This document shows positions 16,952 to 25,880 of a DNA stretch of 64,000 bases, in pieces. The stretch comes from an uncultured Anaerolineae bacterium (GTDB lineage: Bacteria > Chloroflexota > Anaerolineae > Aggregatilineales > Phototrophicaceae). Numbering within the stretch: position 1 is the stretch's first letter; each line of letters begins with the position of its first letter. The stretch is taken from NCBI GenBank assembly GCA_934216615.1, contig CAKQCB010000003.1, positions 551,765 to 615,764 on the forward strand. Reading direction: 5' to 3'. Made by a program: the position numbers and the translations under genes. The notes under the pieces are model-generated. The model worked only from the letters and a program-made list of their open reading frames with translations. It was not told the origin of the DNA and made no database searches.

Positions 16952-17980
16952 GTGCCAACCATACGTGATGTTGCTGAATATGCAGGGGTTTCTGTCGGAA
17001 CGGTGTCGAATGTTCTGAATGGAAGCAGTTTGGTGAAAGAAGAAACCCGCCTGCGTGTGATGCAAGCCATTCAAACGCTGAACTATCATCCCCAAGCGGC
17101 GGCGCGAAGCCTGAGTACCCAACATGCGGACACGATTGGCATGATCCGCACCGAGTTACGCCCACGCGGGTCTGCCACTGAATTTGATCCCTTCATCCTC
17201 GAACTCATCGACGGGGTTGCCAGCGCCGCAGAACCGGATTTTATCGGGCTGACGTTTTGGACAATCCCGGTTGGGCCAGCCGAAATTGAGCTGTATCAAC
17301 GGGTTGTGCGTGGTCGCCAAGTCGATGGGTTGATCTTGTTCGCGCCACGTCGCAACGATCCCCGTATTCGCTACTTAGAAGAAGCCCAATTCCCGTTTGT
17401 TTTGTTCGGCCAGTATGAAGACGCGCCCAACATTCATTGGGTGGATGTCGATGGTGCGCATGGCGTTGAAATTGCGGTGGATCATCTGGCGGCGCTTTCG
17501 CATAAACGTATCGCCTATCTCGCCCCGCCCGCTGAACAACAATTGGCGCTCCGTCGTTGGGAAGGGTTTGTGCGGGGTTTGGACAAGCACGCCCTCACGT
17601 TAGACCCTTCGCTCATCGTTGAGGGGGATTTCACAGAAGTTTCCGGCTATCGTTGTACATGGCTTTTGTTAGACCGCCCAGAACCCCCTACTGCAATCAT
17701 TTGTAGCAATGACCGTATGGCTTTTGGAGCGATGCGAGCAGTTGAAGAAATGGGGTTCAGCGTCGGGCGAGATATTTCGGTGATCGGGTTTGACGACATC
17801 ACCCTCTCGCGCCATGCCCATCCCCCATTGACGACCGTCTACCAGCCGATTCGTGAAATCGGCCAGCATCTCTACAAACTACTCCAAGCTCTCATCAATG
17901 ATGAACCAGTAAATGAGCTTTCTGGACAGCTCATCAAACCTGTATTGCGCGTTCGTGAATCTACTGGGAGGCCGCGTTAA
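16952..17980 (+). CDS. LacI-family transcriptional regulator
   Basis: 342-residue sugar-responsive repressor. The N-terminal helix-turn-helix TIRDVAEYAGVSVGTVSNVL is followed by the hinge (PQAAARSLSTQ) that inserts into the minor groove, then a periplasmic-binding-protein-like sensor domain with typical GFDDITLSRHAHPPLTTV near residue 275. The start is GTG with AGGA upstream. Operators with the core TTGAA-N4-TTCAA flank the gene at 16891 and 17998, so it probably controls itself, the divergent DraG-fold gene and the MalEFG-GH66-GH15 genes. The inducer is probably an isomalto- or related gluco-oligosaccharide, judged only from the enzymes in the operon. Confidence 0.95.
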   Translation: MPTIRDVAEYAGVSVGTVSNVLNGSSLVKEETRLRVMQAIQTLNYHPQAAARSLSTQHADTIGMIRTELRPRGSATEFDPFILELIDGVASAAEPDFIGLTFWTIPVGPAEIELYQRVVRGRQVDGLILFAPRRNDPRIRYLEEAQFPFVLFGQYEDAPNIHWVDVDGAHGVEIAVDHLAALSHKRIAYLAPPAEQQLALRRWEGFVRGLDKHALTLDPSLIVEGDFTEVSGYRCTWLLLDRPEPPTAIICSNDRMAFGAMRAVEEMGFSVGRDISVIGFDDITLSRHAHPPLTTVYQPIREIGQHLYKLLQALINDEPVNELSGQLIKPVLRVRESTGRPR

Positions 17981-17997
17981 TTTTTTTTCGAGTGCAA

Positions 17998-18011
17998 TTG
18001 AACCGATTCAA
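17998..18011. promoter_or_regulatory. Second LacI-family operator
   Basis: TTGAACCGATTCAA, same design as the operator at 16896-16909. It lies 17 nt after the LacI gene and about 85 nt before the sugar-binding protein gene, where it can block that promoter. Confidence 0.8.
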
Positions 18012-18096
18012 AAAGGAGGTAAAAAAGAGCGACTCTGAACTGAAATGAACCTATCGAAATTTACTAGATTTTGTTGAATTAAGGAGAACCTATATC

Positions 18097-19338
18097 ATGC
18101 GTTTCCATAAACTTTTATTATGCACAGGCGTGGCACTTATCCCCTTCACAATGGTCAGCGCGCAAGAAGAACAGGTCACAGTTCGTTTTTGGCACACATA
18201 TAACGAAGTTTCCCCCGAAAACCAGACCATCAGAGAAGTGCTGATTCCGCTATTTGAAGAAAGCCATCCGAATATCAACGTCGAATCCGTACCCTACCCT
18301 TCCGACAGTTTCCGCACTGCCCTTTTGACAGCAGCGGCAGGCGGGGTTGGCCCCGACCTCGTTCGCTTGGATATTGTATGGTCACCAGAATTTGCTGAGC
18401 AAGGCATCATCGCCCCTATCGACACGCTGATGTCCGACTTCCAAGAATATGCGGATCGTGTATTCCCCGGCCCACTTTCCACGAATTTTTATGATGGCAA
18501 CTACTACGGCTTACCCTTAGACACCAACACCCGCGTGTTTAACTATAACGCCGCGATGTATGAAGCCGCAGGCATCGAAGCCGCGCCTGCCACAGTGGAA
18601 GAATTACAAGCCCAATGTGAACTGATCAAAGCCGTGAACCCCGATGCGTATGTTTTCACCGACAACGGGACGAGCGGTTGGAATATCCTGCCGTGGATTT
18701 GGACGTTTGGCGGGGATATTGTCTCGCCTGACATGACCACCGCAACCGGCTATGTGAACGGTGAAGGCACGGTCGCCGCTTTAGAATTCATCAAAGAAAT
18801 GATCGATAACGGATGCTTCAGCGACGGTTATATCGGCAGTGGCATTGATAGCTGGGCTGGTTTCTTCGGTGGCACCATTAGCGCCATCGCCGAAGGGCCT
18901 TGGTTGAACTCCACCGCTGAAAACCAATATCCGGATGTGCCCGTAGGGTTGGCGACCATTCCCGCAGGGCCGGGCGGTTCCGTCTCGGTCGTGGGGGGTG
19001 AAAATATCGTCTTGTTCAACAGCAGTCCAAACCAAGAAGCCGCGCTCGAATTCTTACGCTTCACGCAGTCCGTAGAATATCAATTGGAAATGTCAAAAGT
19101 CGGCCAATTGACCGTCTTGCCTGAACTGCTCGAAGATGAATATTTTGCTGAACATCCTTACTATGGTGTGTACCTTGAACAACTGCAAACGGCAAATGCG
19201 CGTACACCCCACCCTGCCTATACTCAAATTGATGAAGTTTTGGGCGAAGCTGCTCAATTAGTTCTGCGTGGTGAAGTGTCTGCCCAAGAAGCACTGGACT
19301 TTGCCGCTGAAGAAATCAACGCCATTTTAGAAGACTAG
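18097..19338 (+). CDS. Extracellular sugar-binding protein of an ABC importer
   Basis: Solute-binding protein of 413 residues (bacterial extracellular family 1, MalE-like). It has a signal peptide (MRFHKLLLCTGVALIPFTM, cut near VSA-QEE) and no lipobox Cys, so anchoring would be by another means. Core features include TVRFWHTYNEVSPEN, the domain-crossing segment GPDLVRLDIVWSPEFAEQG and YGLPLDTNTRVFNYN. AAGGAG precedes the ATG with good spacing. First structural gene of an operon with two permeases and two glucan-active glycosidases, so a gluco-oligosaccharide is the likely ligand. No ATPase gene is present; a shared MsiK/MalK-type ATPase elsewhere is expected. Confidence 0.95.
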   Translation: MRFHKLLLCTGVALIPFTMVSAQEEQVTVRFWHTYNEVSPENQTIREVLIPLFEESHPNINVESVPYPSDSFRTALLTAAAGGVGPDLVRLDIVWSPEFAEQGIIAPIDTLMSDFQEYADRVFPGPLSTNFYDGNYYGLPLDTNTRVFNYNAAMYEAAGIEAAPATVEELQAQCELIKAVNPDAYVFTDNGTSGWNILPWIWTFGGDIVSPDMTTATGYVNGEGTVAALEFIKEMIDNGCFSDGYIGSGIDSWAGFFGGTISAIAEGPWLNSTAENQYPDVPVGLATIPAGPGGSVSVVGGENIVLFNSSPNQEAALEFLRFTQSVEYQLEMSKVGQLTVLPELLEDEYFAEHPYYGVYLEQLQTANARTPHPAYTQIDEVLGEAAQLVLRGEVSAQEALDFAAEEINAILED

Positions 19339-19352
19339 TCTCATTCCGTCTG

Positions 19353-19382
19353 TGTGGGTATAAGGTTCGCCTTATGCCCACA
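19353..19382 (+). other. Stem-loop with TTCG loop after the binding-protein gene
   Basis: Arms TGTGGGTATAAGG and CCTTATGCCCACA (one G-T pair) around TTCG, 14 nt after the binding-protein stop. No T-run follows, so it is more likely an mRNA-stabilising element that keeps binding-protein mRNA above permease mRNA than a full terminator. Confidence 0.65.
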
Positions 19383-19450
19383 TCGCCTTACTTACATCAT
19401 CAGCCATGCAGACAGAAATCCCCTGTCACACAAACCTTATCTAGAGGTTT

Positions 19451-20425
19451 ATGAAAGCTGTCTTTATGAGTACAAACATTGCTTCACGATCTGCTGATAG
19501 CCGTAGTGGCAAAGCCAAGCCCGCCAAAGCAAAAATATATTATCGTTGGTATGTCCCCTACTTATTTTTACTTCCCGGCCTTCTGTTCTATCTTTTATGG
19601 ACAGTCTACCCGTTGGCCTATCAGCTCTACATCAGTTTTTTCGAGTGGAAAATTATGCCCGGCCAAGTCAGCGAATTCGTCGGCTTGGCAAACTATGCCG
19701 AAGCATTCAATGACCGTGTGGTGGGCATGGCGATCCGTAATACGGTGGTCTACGCGTTGGTCACGGTTGCGGGGCAAATGCTGATCGGGCTGGCCGTCGC
19801 GATGATGGTGCATCGTGTCTTTGTTTTGAAGCGCCTTTTCCGCGCCATCTATTATCTGCCCGTCGTCACGTCATGGGTGGTGGTCAGCTTCTTATTCCAA
19901 TACCTTTTCAGTCCGGACGCGTCCGGCTTGGTCAACTTCGTCCTTGTGAATGTCTTGCATATCCTGCCCGCGCCCATTTCGTGGATGGCGAACAGCGACA
20001 CCGCTTGGATCGTGATCTATGCGCTCGGCATTTGGAAAGGCGTCGGTTGGGCAATGGTCATTTTTCTCGCCGCCCTACAGGGTATTCCGACCGAACTTTA
20101 TGAGGCCGCCGCCATTGACGGCGCGAGTGAGTTCCGTCGCTTCTGGCATATCACGCTTCCGCTCATCCGACGCACCACGTTATTTGTGCTGGTCGCGCTC
20201 ATGATCGGCGGATTTCAAGTCTTCATCTCTGTCATGCTCATTACAGGCGGTGGCCCGCTCCATCGTACAGAAGTCGCCCTCACCTATATGTTTGATGAGG
20301 CCTTTGGCAATCTCAATTTTGGGTACGGCGCCGCGCTCAGCTACCTGCTCACCCTCTTGATTGTAGCCGTCAGCTTTACACAAATGCGCTTCTTCGGGCG
20401 CAATAACGCGGAAGTGGAGTATTAA
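19451..20425 (+). CDS. Carbohydrate ABC transporter permease, MalF type
   Basis: Membrane permease of 324 residues with six hydrophobic segments after a basic N-terminal tail. The EAA loop reads ELYEAAAIDGASEFRRFWHI, with the following conserved LP. The ATG at 19451 has AGAGG close upstream; an internal ATG at 19466 is an alternative start. It pairs with the MalG-type permease encoded 3 nt downstream to form the channel of the LacI-controlled importer. Confidence 0.95.
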   Translation: MKAVFMSTNIASRSADSRSGKAKPAKAKIYYRWYVPYLFLLPGLLFYLLWTVYPLAYQLYISFFEWKIMPGQVSEFVGLANYAEAFNDRVVGMAIRNTVVYALVTVAGQMLIGLAVAMMVHRVFVLKRLFRAIYYLPVVTSWVVVSFLFQYLFSPDASGLVNFVLVNVLHILPAPISWMANSDTAWIVIYALGIWKGVGWAMVIFLAALQGIPTELYEAAAIDGASEFRRFWHITLPLIRRTTLFVLVALMIGGFQVFISVMLITGGGPLHRTEVALTYMFDEAFGNLNFGYGAALSYLLTLLIVAVSFTQMRFFGRNNAEVEY

Positions 20426-20428
20426 CCG

Positions 20429-21274
20429 ATGATCTCGACATCCAATAGTCAACAACGGTTGTTTAATATATTCATCTTCGTCATTCTGTGCGTAGGTGCG
20501 ATCATCGCCATCGCGCCGATGTTATATATGGTCTCTACGGCGTTTAAAGCGCAGGCTTACGTCCAAGAATTCCCGCCGCGCTTCATCCCCGAAAACCCAA
20601 CCTTAGAAAATTTCCAAACGGCGTTCACCAGTCGCAACTTTGGGCGCGCGTTTATAAACAGCACCATTGTCGCTATCTCTACCTCGTTGCTCGTTACGAT
20701 ACTTTCTTCAATGATGGCTTACGCCTTCGCACGTTTTGAGTTTGTGGGGAAGAAACTCATCTTCAATATCCTGCTCATCATGCTGATGATCCCCGGCGTG
20801 GTGTTGATCATTCCGCAGTTCATCTTGGCGAAAAACCTCGGCATCCTCAACAGTCTTGGTGGGTTGATCCTCGTGTATTCAGCGGGGCCTCTGGCCTTTA
20901 ATACGTTCTTGTTACGTGGTTTCTTTGAGAATTTGCCCCGCGAATTGGAAGAATCTGCCGTGATTGACGGCGCAAACTCGTTCACCGTCTTTTGGCGCAT
21001 CATCCTGCCGTTGGCGATTCCCGCTGTGAGTACCGTCGCTGTTTTCAGCTTCCTCGGCGCGTGGGATGAATATGTGCTCGCGCTCAACTTCATCACAGAC
21101 GAATCTCTGCGCACACTGCCCATCGCCATCGCGAACTTTAGAGGTCAGCACGCGACGAACTGGGGGCTGGTCTTTGCCGGGTCGTTGACGGCCGTCGTCC
21201 CTACCGTTTTATTGTTTGTGTTCTTCCAACGTTACTTCATCCAAGGGTTAACCAGTGGAGGTGTTCGCGGTTGA
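20429..21274 (+). CDS. Carbohydrate ABC transporter permease, MalG type
   Basis: 281 residues, six predicted membrane helices, EAA loop ELEESAVIDGANSFTVFWRI and the usual C-terminal RYFIQGLTSGGVRG. Its ribosome site GGAG lies within the end of the MalF-type gene, so both permeases are co-translated in equal amounts. Second half of the channel for the gluco-oligosaccharide importer. Confidence 0.95.
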   Translation: MISTSNSQQRLFNIFIFVILCVGAIIAIAPMLYMVSTAFKAQAYVQEFPPRFIPENPTLENFQTAFTSRNFGRAFINSTIVAISTSLLVTILSSMMAYAFARFEFVGKKLIFNILLIMLMIPGVVLIIPQFILAKNLGILNSLGGLILVYSAGPLAFNTFLLRGFFENLPRELEESAVIDGANSFTVFWRIILPLAIPAVSTVAVFSFLGAWDEYVLALNFITDESLRTLPIAIANFRGQHATNWGLVFAGSLTAVVPTVLLFVFFQRYFIQGLTSGGVRG

Positions 21275-21313
21275 TGCGAACCTCTCTTGAACTGCTTATT
21301 TATAGGAGCGATT

Positions 21314-22951
21314 GTGTCTGATTCTGTAATCGTCCATGTACAACCGAATAAAAGTTTCTACAAGCCACAAGAACCTGTCGAACTGGCGATTTCTTGTGTG
21401 CAAGGGGTAGAAGTTCATGCCAAGATCAGCTATTTAGCGGATGAAGTCACCACCCTGCGCGTCCCCCTCACTGAGGGTATCGCCTTACTTCAGTGGACAC
21501 CACCTGCGGTTGCGCCACGCGGTTACGGTGTCGATATGAACGTGATGAATGCGCAAGGTCAGGTGATCGCCACCGCTAACAGCGCCTTCGATGTCCTCGA
21601 ACGCTGGACGCAAGCGCCCCGTTATGGCTTCTTGACCGAGTTCACTTCCGCATGTCACGATCCACAAGAAACAATGGCGCTGATGGCAAAACATCACGTC
21701 AACGGGTTGCAGTTTTATGATTGGCAGTATCGTCACGAACAATTGATGCCCCCCGCAGAAACCGCCGACGATTACAGTGATCTGCTAGGGCGCACCATGT
21801 CCTTAAAAACCGTCCATGCTTTGATCGACACAGCGCATGCGTACAGCATCGCGGCGATGCCCTATACCGCGATCTACGGCGCATCGTCCTCATTTTATGA
21901 TGCTAACCCCGACATGGCGCTCTACGATACCAGCGGAAGCCCCTTCCGCTTAGGCGCTGATTATCTGGTTATCATGAATCCTGCTTCGGGGTCGGCATGG
22001 GAAAATCACCTGCTGAAGGCATTTGCTGAAGTCTTAGACAACACCCGTTTTGATGGCATCCATATTGACCAATACGGCGCGCCGATGCACGGGCGTACCT
22101 CAGAAGATGAGCTGATTCGCCTAGAAGACACTTTCCCGACGTTCATCAATGCGACGCATGAACTGGTCAAGGCGAAACGGGATGCTGAAGGTGCGACGAT
22201 CTTCAATAATGTGCGCAATTGGCCGTTGGCTACCGTCGCGCCTGTGGAGGGGCAAGACGCGGTTTATATCGAAGTTTGGGAGCCGTACTCCACATTTTTA
22301 GACCTGCATCGCATCGTCACTGAAGCGCGTAATCTAAGCGGTGAAAAACCGGTCATCATCCCTGCGTACATTCATCCTGACGAGGCGATCAATGTACGCC
22401 TCGCCCATGCGATGATCTTGGCATCAGGCGGGTATCAACTGCAATTGGGCGAACCACGCGCGATGTTAGCCGACCCGTATTTTCCGAAATTTGGGCTGAT
22501 GGATGAGGCGATGCAAGCGGTCATGCAGCGGCATTATGATTTCACTGTGCGCTATGAAAATGTCTTGGCATTAGGCACCGTCGATGTCACCCCTAGCCGT
22601 GCGCGCGCCTTAAAAATCGCGGGGATTCAAACAGACGGTTTACGGTCTAAAGACCGCGTTGCTGTGATCGTGCGTTCGAGCGAGACGACAGAAGCCTTCA
22701 GCCTGATCAACTTGATGGGCATCGACCATGAATATTGGAACGTGGCGCTCACGTCAGCGCCTACCCCACATACCCACCTCAAGATCAGCTTAGACATTTC
22801 AAAACCTGTTCAACGGGTATATGCTACAAGCCCAGACCAAACCGCATTACACACACAGCCCATAGACTTTGAAACGCATGGGAACACGATTCAATTTACG
22901 CTTACCGAACTTAACTATTGGACATTGATTGTTGTGGAGTATGTCTCTTGA
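21314..22951 (+). CDS. Glycoside hydrolase family 66 (dextranase / cycloisomaltooligosaccharide enzyme-like)
   Basis: 545 residues, GTG start with TAGGAG 4 nt upstream. An N-terminal Ig-like beta domain (about 1-95) precedes a TIM barrel with APRYGFLTEF, GLQFYDWQYRHEQL, the nucleophile region FDGIHIDQYG and the acid/base region VYIEVWEPY, and a C-terminal beta domain. This is the GH66 pattern: enzymes that cleave alpha-1,6-glucans or transglycosylate them to cyclic isomaltooligosaccharides. Unlike secreted GH66 dextranases it has no signal peptide, so it should act in the cytoplasm on imported, perhaps cyclic, oligosaccharides. Overlaps the GH15 gene by 4 nt. Confidence 0.85.
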   Translation: MSDSVIVHVQPNKSFYKPQEPVELAISCVQGVEVHAKISYLADEVTTLRVPLTEGIALLQWTPPAVAPRGYGVDMNVMNAQGQVIATANSAFDVLERWTQAPRYGFLTEFTSACHDPQETMALMAKHHVNGLQFYDWQYRHEQLMPPAETADDYSDLLGRTMSLKTVHALIDTAHAYSIAAMPYTAIYGASSSFYDANPDMALYDTSGSPFRLGADYLVIMNPASGSAWENHLLKAFAEVLDNTRFDGIHIDQYGAPMHGRTSEDELIRLEDTFPTFINATHELVKAKRDAEGATIFNNVRNWPLATVAPVEGQDAVYIEVWEPYSTFLDLHRIVTEARNLSGEKPVIIPAYIHPDEAINVRLAHAMILASGGYQLQLGEPRAMLADPYFPKFGLMDEAMQAVMQRHYDFTVRYENVLALGTVDVTPSRARALKIAGIQTDGLRSKDRVAVIVRSSETTEAFSLINLMGIDHEYWNVALTSAPTPHTHLKISLDISKPVQRVYATSPDQTALHTQPIDFETHGNTIQFTLTELNYWTLIVVEYVS

Positions 22952-24078
22952 CCGTACAGTCTTCTATCAACTTGCTCGATCACAGCTTACGTGTAATTTT
23001 AGATAACCAACAAGAAGGCGGGGCATTTCTCGCCTGCCCTGTCATGCCGGACTATCAATTTTCATGGTTTCGGGATGGGGCATATATCGCCCACAGCTTA
23101 ACACTCGACGGGGAAGCCAACGGCGCACAACACAACGGCAGCATGGCATCCCAGTGGGAAGCTGCCTTCCGTTTTCATGATTGGGTGACGCGCATGATCA
23201 ACCAACATGAAGCGGGTTTAAAACGGGTGATTGAGGCCATCCAAAAAGGCGAACCGTACAGCAAACAAGATGTGTTGAATGCGCGCTACCGTCCTGACGG
23301 CAGTGACGGCCCTATCGAATGGCCGGAATTTCAACTGGATGGGCCGGGTACATGGTTATGGGCGCTCAAAGCCTATATTGATGCGACACAGTTCACCCCC
23401 TTACCCGCACATTGGGAACTGGCGATCCGCACCTTGAGCGAATACTTAGCCACCACTTGGGCTGAACCTTGTTACGATTGCTGGGAAGAACGCGGGAACG
23501 ATGTGCACACCAGCACGCTCGGCGCAATCTATGGCGGGTTAGTCGCGGCTGAAGCGCTAATCCCCGACTTAAACTTTGAAGCGACGCGCGTCGCCATCAA
23601 AAACTTTGTTCTGGACAAGTGCCTGACACCCAGCGGGGAACTCGCTAAATCCGTCGGGATTGATATGGTCGATGCTAACCTCTTGAGCGTCGCTGTCCCT
23701 CACGGTCTGTTTGCGCCGAATGACCCGATCATGTTACGGACACTGGAACGCATAGAACGCGAATTACACGCCAAAACAGGGGGCGTGCATCGTCACTTAG
23801 AAGATGTGTATTATGGCGGGGGTGCATGGGTGTTGTTATCCCTGCATTTGGCTTGGTATTACGTGGAATTAGGCGACCTCGAAAAAGCCCGCGCCATTGT
23901 GAAATGGGTGGAAACCCAAACCGATGCTGAAGGCAACCTACCTGAACAAGTCAACAGTTCCATGTTAGCGCCCAGTCATTACGAACCTTGGGTAGAAGAA
24001 CGTGGCCCAATCGCGAACCCGCTGTTATGGACACACGCGGAATATATCATTTTGCGTCACCTGCTCGAAAACAACTAA
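22948..24078 (+). CDS. Glycoside hydrolase family 15-like (glucoamylase/glucodextranase type)
   Basis: Inverting exo-alpha-glucosidase candidate of 376 residues. The TTG at 22948 overlaps the GH66 stop (TTGA) and has GTGGAG upstream; no ATG fits better. GH15-type (alpha/alpha)6-barrel motifs are DYQFSWFRDGAYI, EFQLDGPGTWLWAL, the acid region CYDCWEERGNDVHTSTLGAIYGG and the base region NLPEQVNS with a late W-x-H-A-E-Y. It lacks the N-terminal beta-sandwich found in bacterial glucoamylases, so it is a short, catalytic-domain-only form without signal peptide. It would trim isomalto-oligosaccharides made by the GH66 enzyme to glucose. Confidence 0.8.
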   Translation: MTVQSSINLLDHSLRVILDNQQEGGAFLACPVMPDYQFSWFRDGAYIAHSLTLDGEANGAQHNGSMASQWEAAFRFHDWVTRMINQHEAGLKRVIEAIQKGEPYSKQDVLNARYRPDGSDGPIEWPEFQLDGPGTWLWALKAYIDATQFTPLPAHWELAIRTLSEYLATTWAEPCYDCWEERGNDVHTSTLGAIYGGLVAAEALIPDLNFEATRVAIKNFVLDKCLTPSGELAKSVGIDMVDANLLSVAVPHGLFAPNDPIMLRTLERIERELHAKTGGVHRHLEDVYYGGGAWVLLSLHLAWYYVELGDLEKARAIVKWVETQTDAEGNLPEQVNSSMLAPSHYEPWVEERGPIANPLLWTHAEYIILRHLLENN

Positions 24079-24094
24079 ATCAACCTCACTGAAC

Positions 24095-24132
24095 AAAAAG
24101 AGCGTGACGTTATGTAACGTCACGCTCTTTTT
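24095..24132. terminator. Strong bidirectional terminator
   Basis: Perfect 18-bp inverted repeat (AAAAAGAGCGTGACGTTA and complement) around TG, with A-rich and T-rich ends. It separates the sugar operon from the convergent peptide-importer operon. Confidence 0.95.
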
Positions 24133-24154
24133 TATACGCTTATATGACTAGCGT

Positions 24155-25744
24155 TTAGTCAGCGAAGTAGGCCAACGCAGGATACTTGATCCCCGTTAAG
24201 AAAGTCCCGTTGATTTCGGCTTCATCCAAGACCAAGTTGGAGGGGTACACATACACACCAATCGGTTGGAAGATCGGAATCATGGGCACTTCATCCCACA
24301 AAATACTGTCAATTTGTTCGTAGATGGCATACCGTGCTTCGGGGTCAGTTTCAGCGCGACCTTGTTGGAACAGTTCAACCAATTCAGGGTTTTCGTAAGC
24401 GAAGAAACCTGTTGCAGAAGCGTAGTAGCTACGATAGTGATCGGGTTCTGGCCCGAACAAACCCCAACCGCCTAAGAAAGCATCATAGGGTTTTTCAACG
24501 TCGGTGTTTTCGTACAGTTCTTCATAGATCGCGGCATCATCCAGCGGAGCCAATTCAACATTGACGCCTAACGCACGCCAGTTGTCATAGACGATGGGCG
24601 CAATCCCCTGCATCAAACCCCATGAACCGGTGTACACCACACGCAAGGTTAATTCTTGACCGTCTTTGTCCAAGAAACCGTTGCCATCGCTGTCAGCCCA
24701 ACCCGCTTCAGCTAACAATTCTGCCGCCAATTCAGGGTTGAATTCGTATTGGGTGTTGCGACCTTCTTCATACACAAACACGGAACGATTGAACAGCGAG
24801 TCGGACAGCAACCCATTACCAGCGGCAACCGCGTCGATGATCGCTTGACGGTCTAAACCAACGGCCAATGCACGACGAACGGCGGGGTCACTGACGGTGG
24901 GGCTTAACGTGTTGAAACCGACATAGCGTTGCAAGTCACGCGAAGCATAGGTGATGTTGAAGTCGGGATTATTTTCGAACGGGGTCAAGTCGGCACCGTC
25001 GATACGGGCGAAGTCCAATTCACCTGCCAAAAGAGCGTTGGCTTGGTTGTTCACACCTTGAACAAAATTCACCACGATACGATCTAAGAGGGGCGCACCA
25101 CGCCAGTAATCAGGGTTGGCTTCCAAAATCACATTTTCACCAGAGTTCCATTCGACAAAGCGGAAAGGCCCTGTGCTGATGGGGTTGGTGTTGTACGGTG
25201 CGTCGATCACATTCAAGCTGTCGAATGCGTGGGCAGGCACAATCGGAATCCCTAAAGCGGTCAAGACGGTTGCATCAGGTTCAGACAAAATCACTTTGAA
25301 AGTGAGGTCGTCCACCACTTCAAAACCAAAAGGAACGCCATTTTGAATCAAGTTAGAGCGCCACGCAATCGCATTTTCTTCTAACAGAACGGCGTTATAG
25401 GTGAACAAAACATCTTCAGCGGTGAAGGGTTCACCATCATGCCAGAGGACGTTGGGGCGTAAGTGGAAGGTATATTCCAAGCCATCTTCCGAAACATCCC
25501 AGCTTTCAGCCAAAGCAGGTTCAATCGCATCACCCCAATTTTCGCCGCCGAGTACGAGCGGTTCCGCTAGGTAGGTCACAACCATCAAACTTTGACCGTC
25601 ATTGGCGTACAGACCGCTTAATGTACGGGGGTCACCATCACTTGCGACGAGCAGAGTACCGCCCGCGGTGGGTTCTTGCGCAAAAACGCCGGTGGTTAAT
25701 GCGCCCACGAGTAACGTACTGATCAATAACGCTTTCTTATTCAC
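24155..25744 (-). CDS. Peptide-binding protein of a Dpp/Opp-type ABC importer
   Basis: Solute-binding protein family 5, 529 residues, GTG start with AAAGGGA about 8 nt upstream. Signal peptide MNKKALLISTLLVGALTTG, cut near VFA-QEP, no lipobox. Family motifs: LTFKVILSEPDATVL-type strand, AESWDVSEDGLEYTFHLRP, VLWHDGEPFTAEDVLFTYN. Near residue 345 there is a SDGNGFLDKDG loop that resembles a calcium site. Last gene of the dppB-dppC-like operon on this strand, unusual since binding-protein genes often come first. The Cys-codon attenuator at the operon front suggests the ligand is a peptide or thiol compound useful as a cysteine or sulfur source; this is inference. Confidence 0.93.
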   Translation of the reverse strand: MNKKALLISTLLVGALTTGVFAQEPTAGGTLLVASDGDPRTLSGLYANDGQSLMVVTYLAEPLVLGGENWGDAIEPALAESWDVSEDGLEYTFHLRPNVLWHDGEPFTAEDVLFTYNAVLLEENAIAWRSNLIQNGVPFGFEVVDDLTFKVILSEPDATVLTALGIPIVPAHAFDSLNVIDAPYNTNPISTGPFRFVEWNSGENVILEANPDYWRGAPLLDRIVVNFVQGVNNQANALLAGELDFARIDGADLTPFENNPDFNITYASRDLQRYVGFNTLSPTVSDPAVRRALAVGLDRQAIIDAVAAGNGLLSDSLFNRSVFVYEEGRNTQYEFNPELAAELLAEAGWADSDGNGFLDKDGQELTLRVVYTGSWGLMQGIAPIVYDNWRALGVNVELAPLDDAAIYEELYENTDVEKPYDAFLGGWGLFGPEPDHYRSYYASATGFFAYENPELVELFQQGRAETDPEARYAIYEQIDSILWDEVPMIPIFQPIGVYVYPSNLVLDEAEINGTFLTGIKYPALAYFAD

Positions 25745-25880
25745 GCAATTTCCCTTTCATTCTCAACTGAGAATTTTGACACTCAACACAATAAACACTC
25801 TAAAACGTTTGATTCTTGCATGTAGAGTTGTTTTTTTAACAACAGCGCTTCATGAAAATCTTCCTTCTGAGATAAGAACG

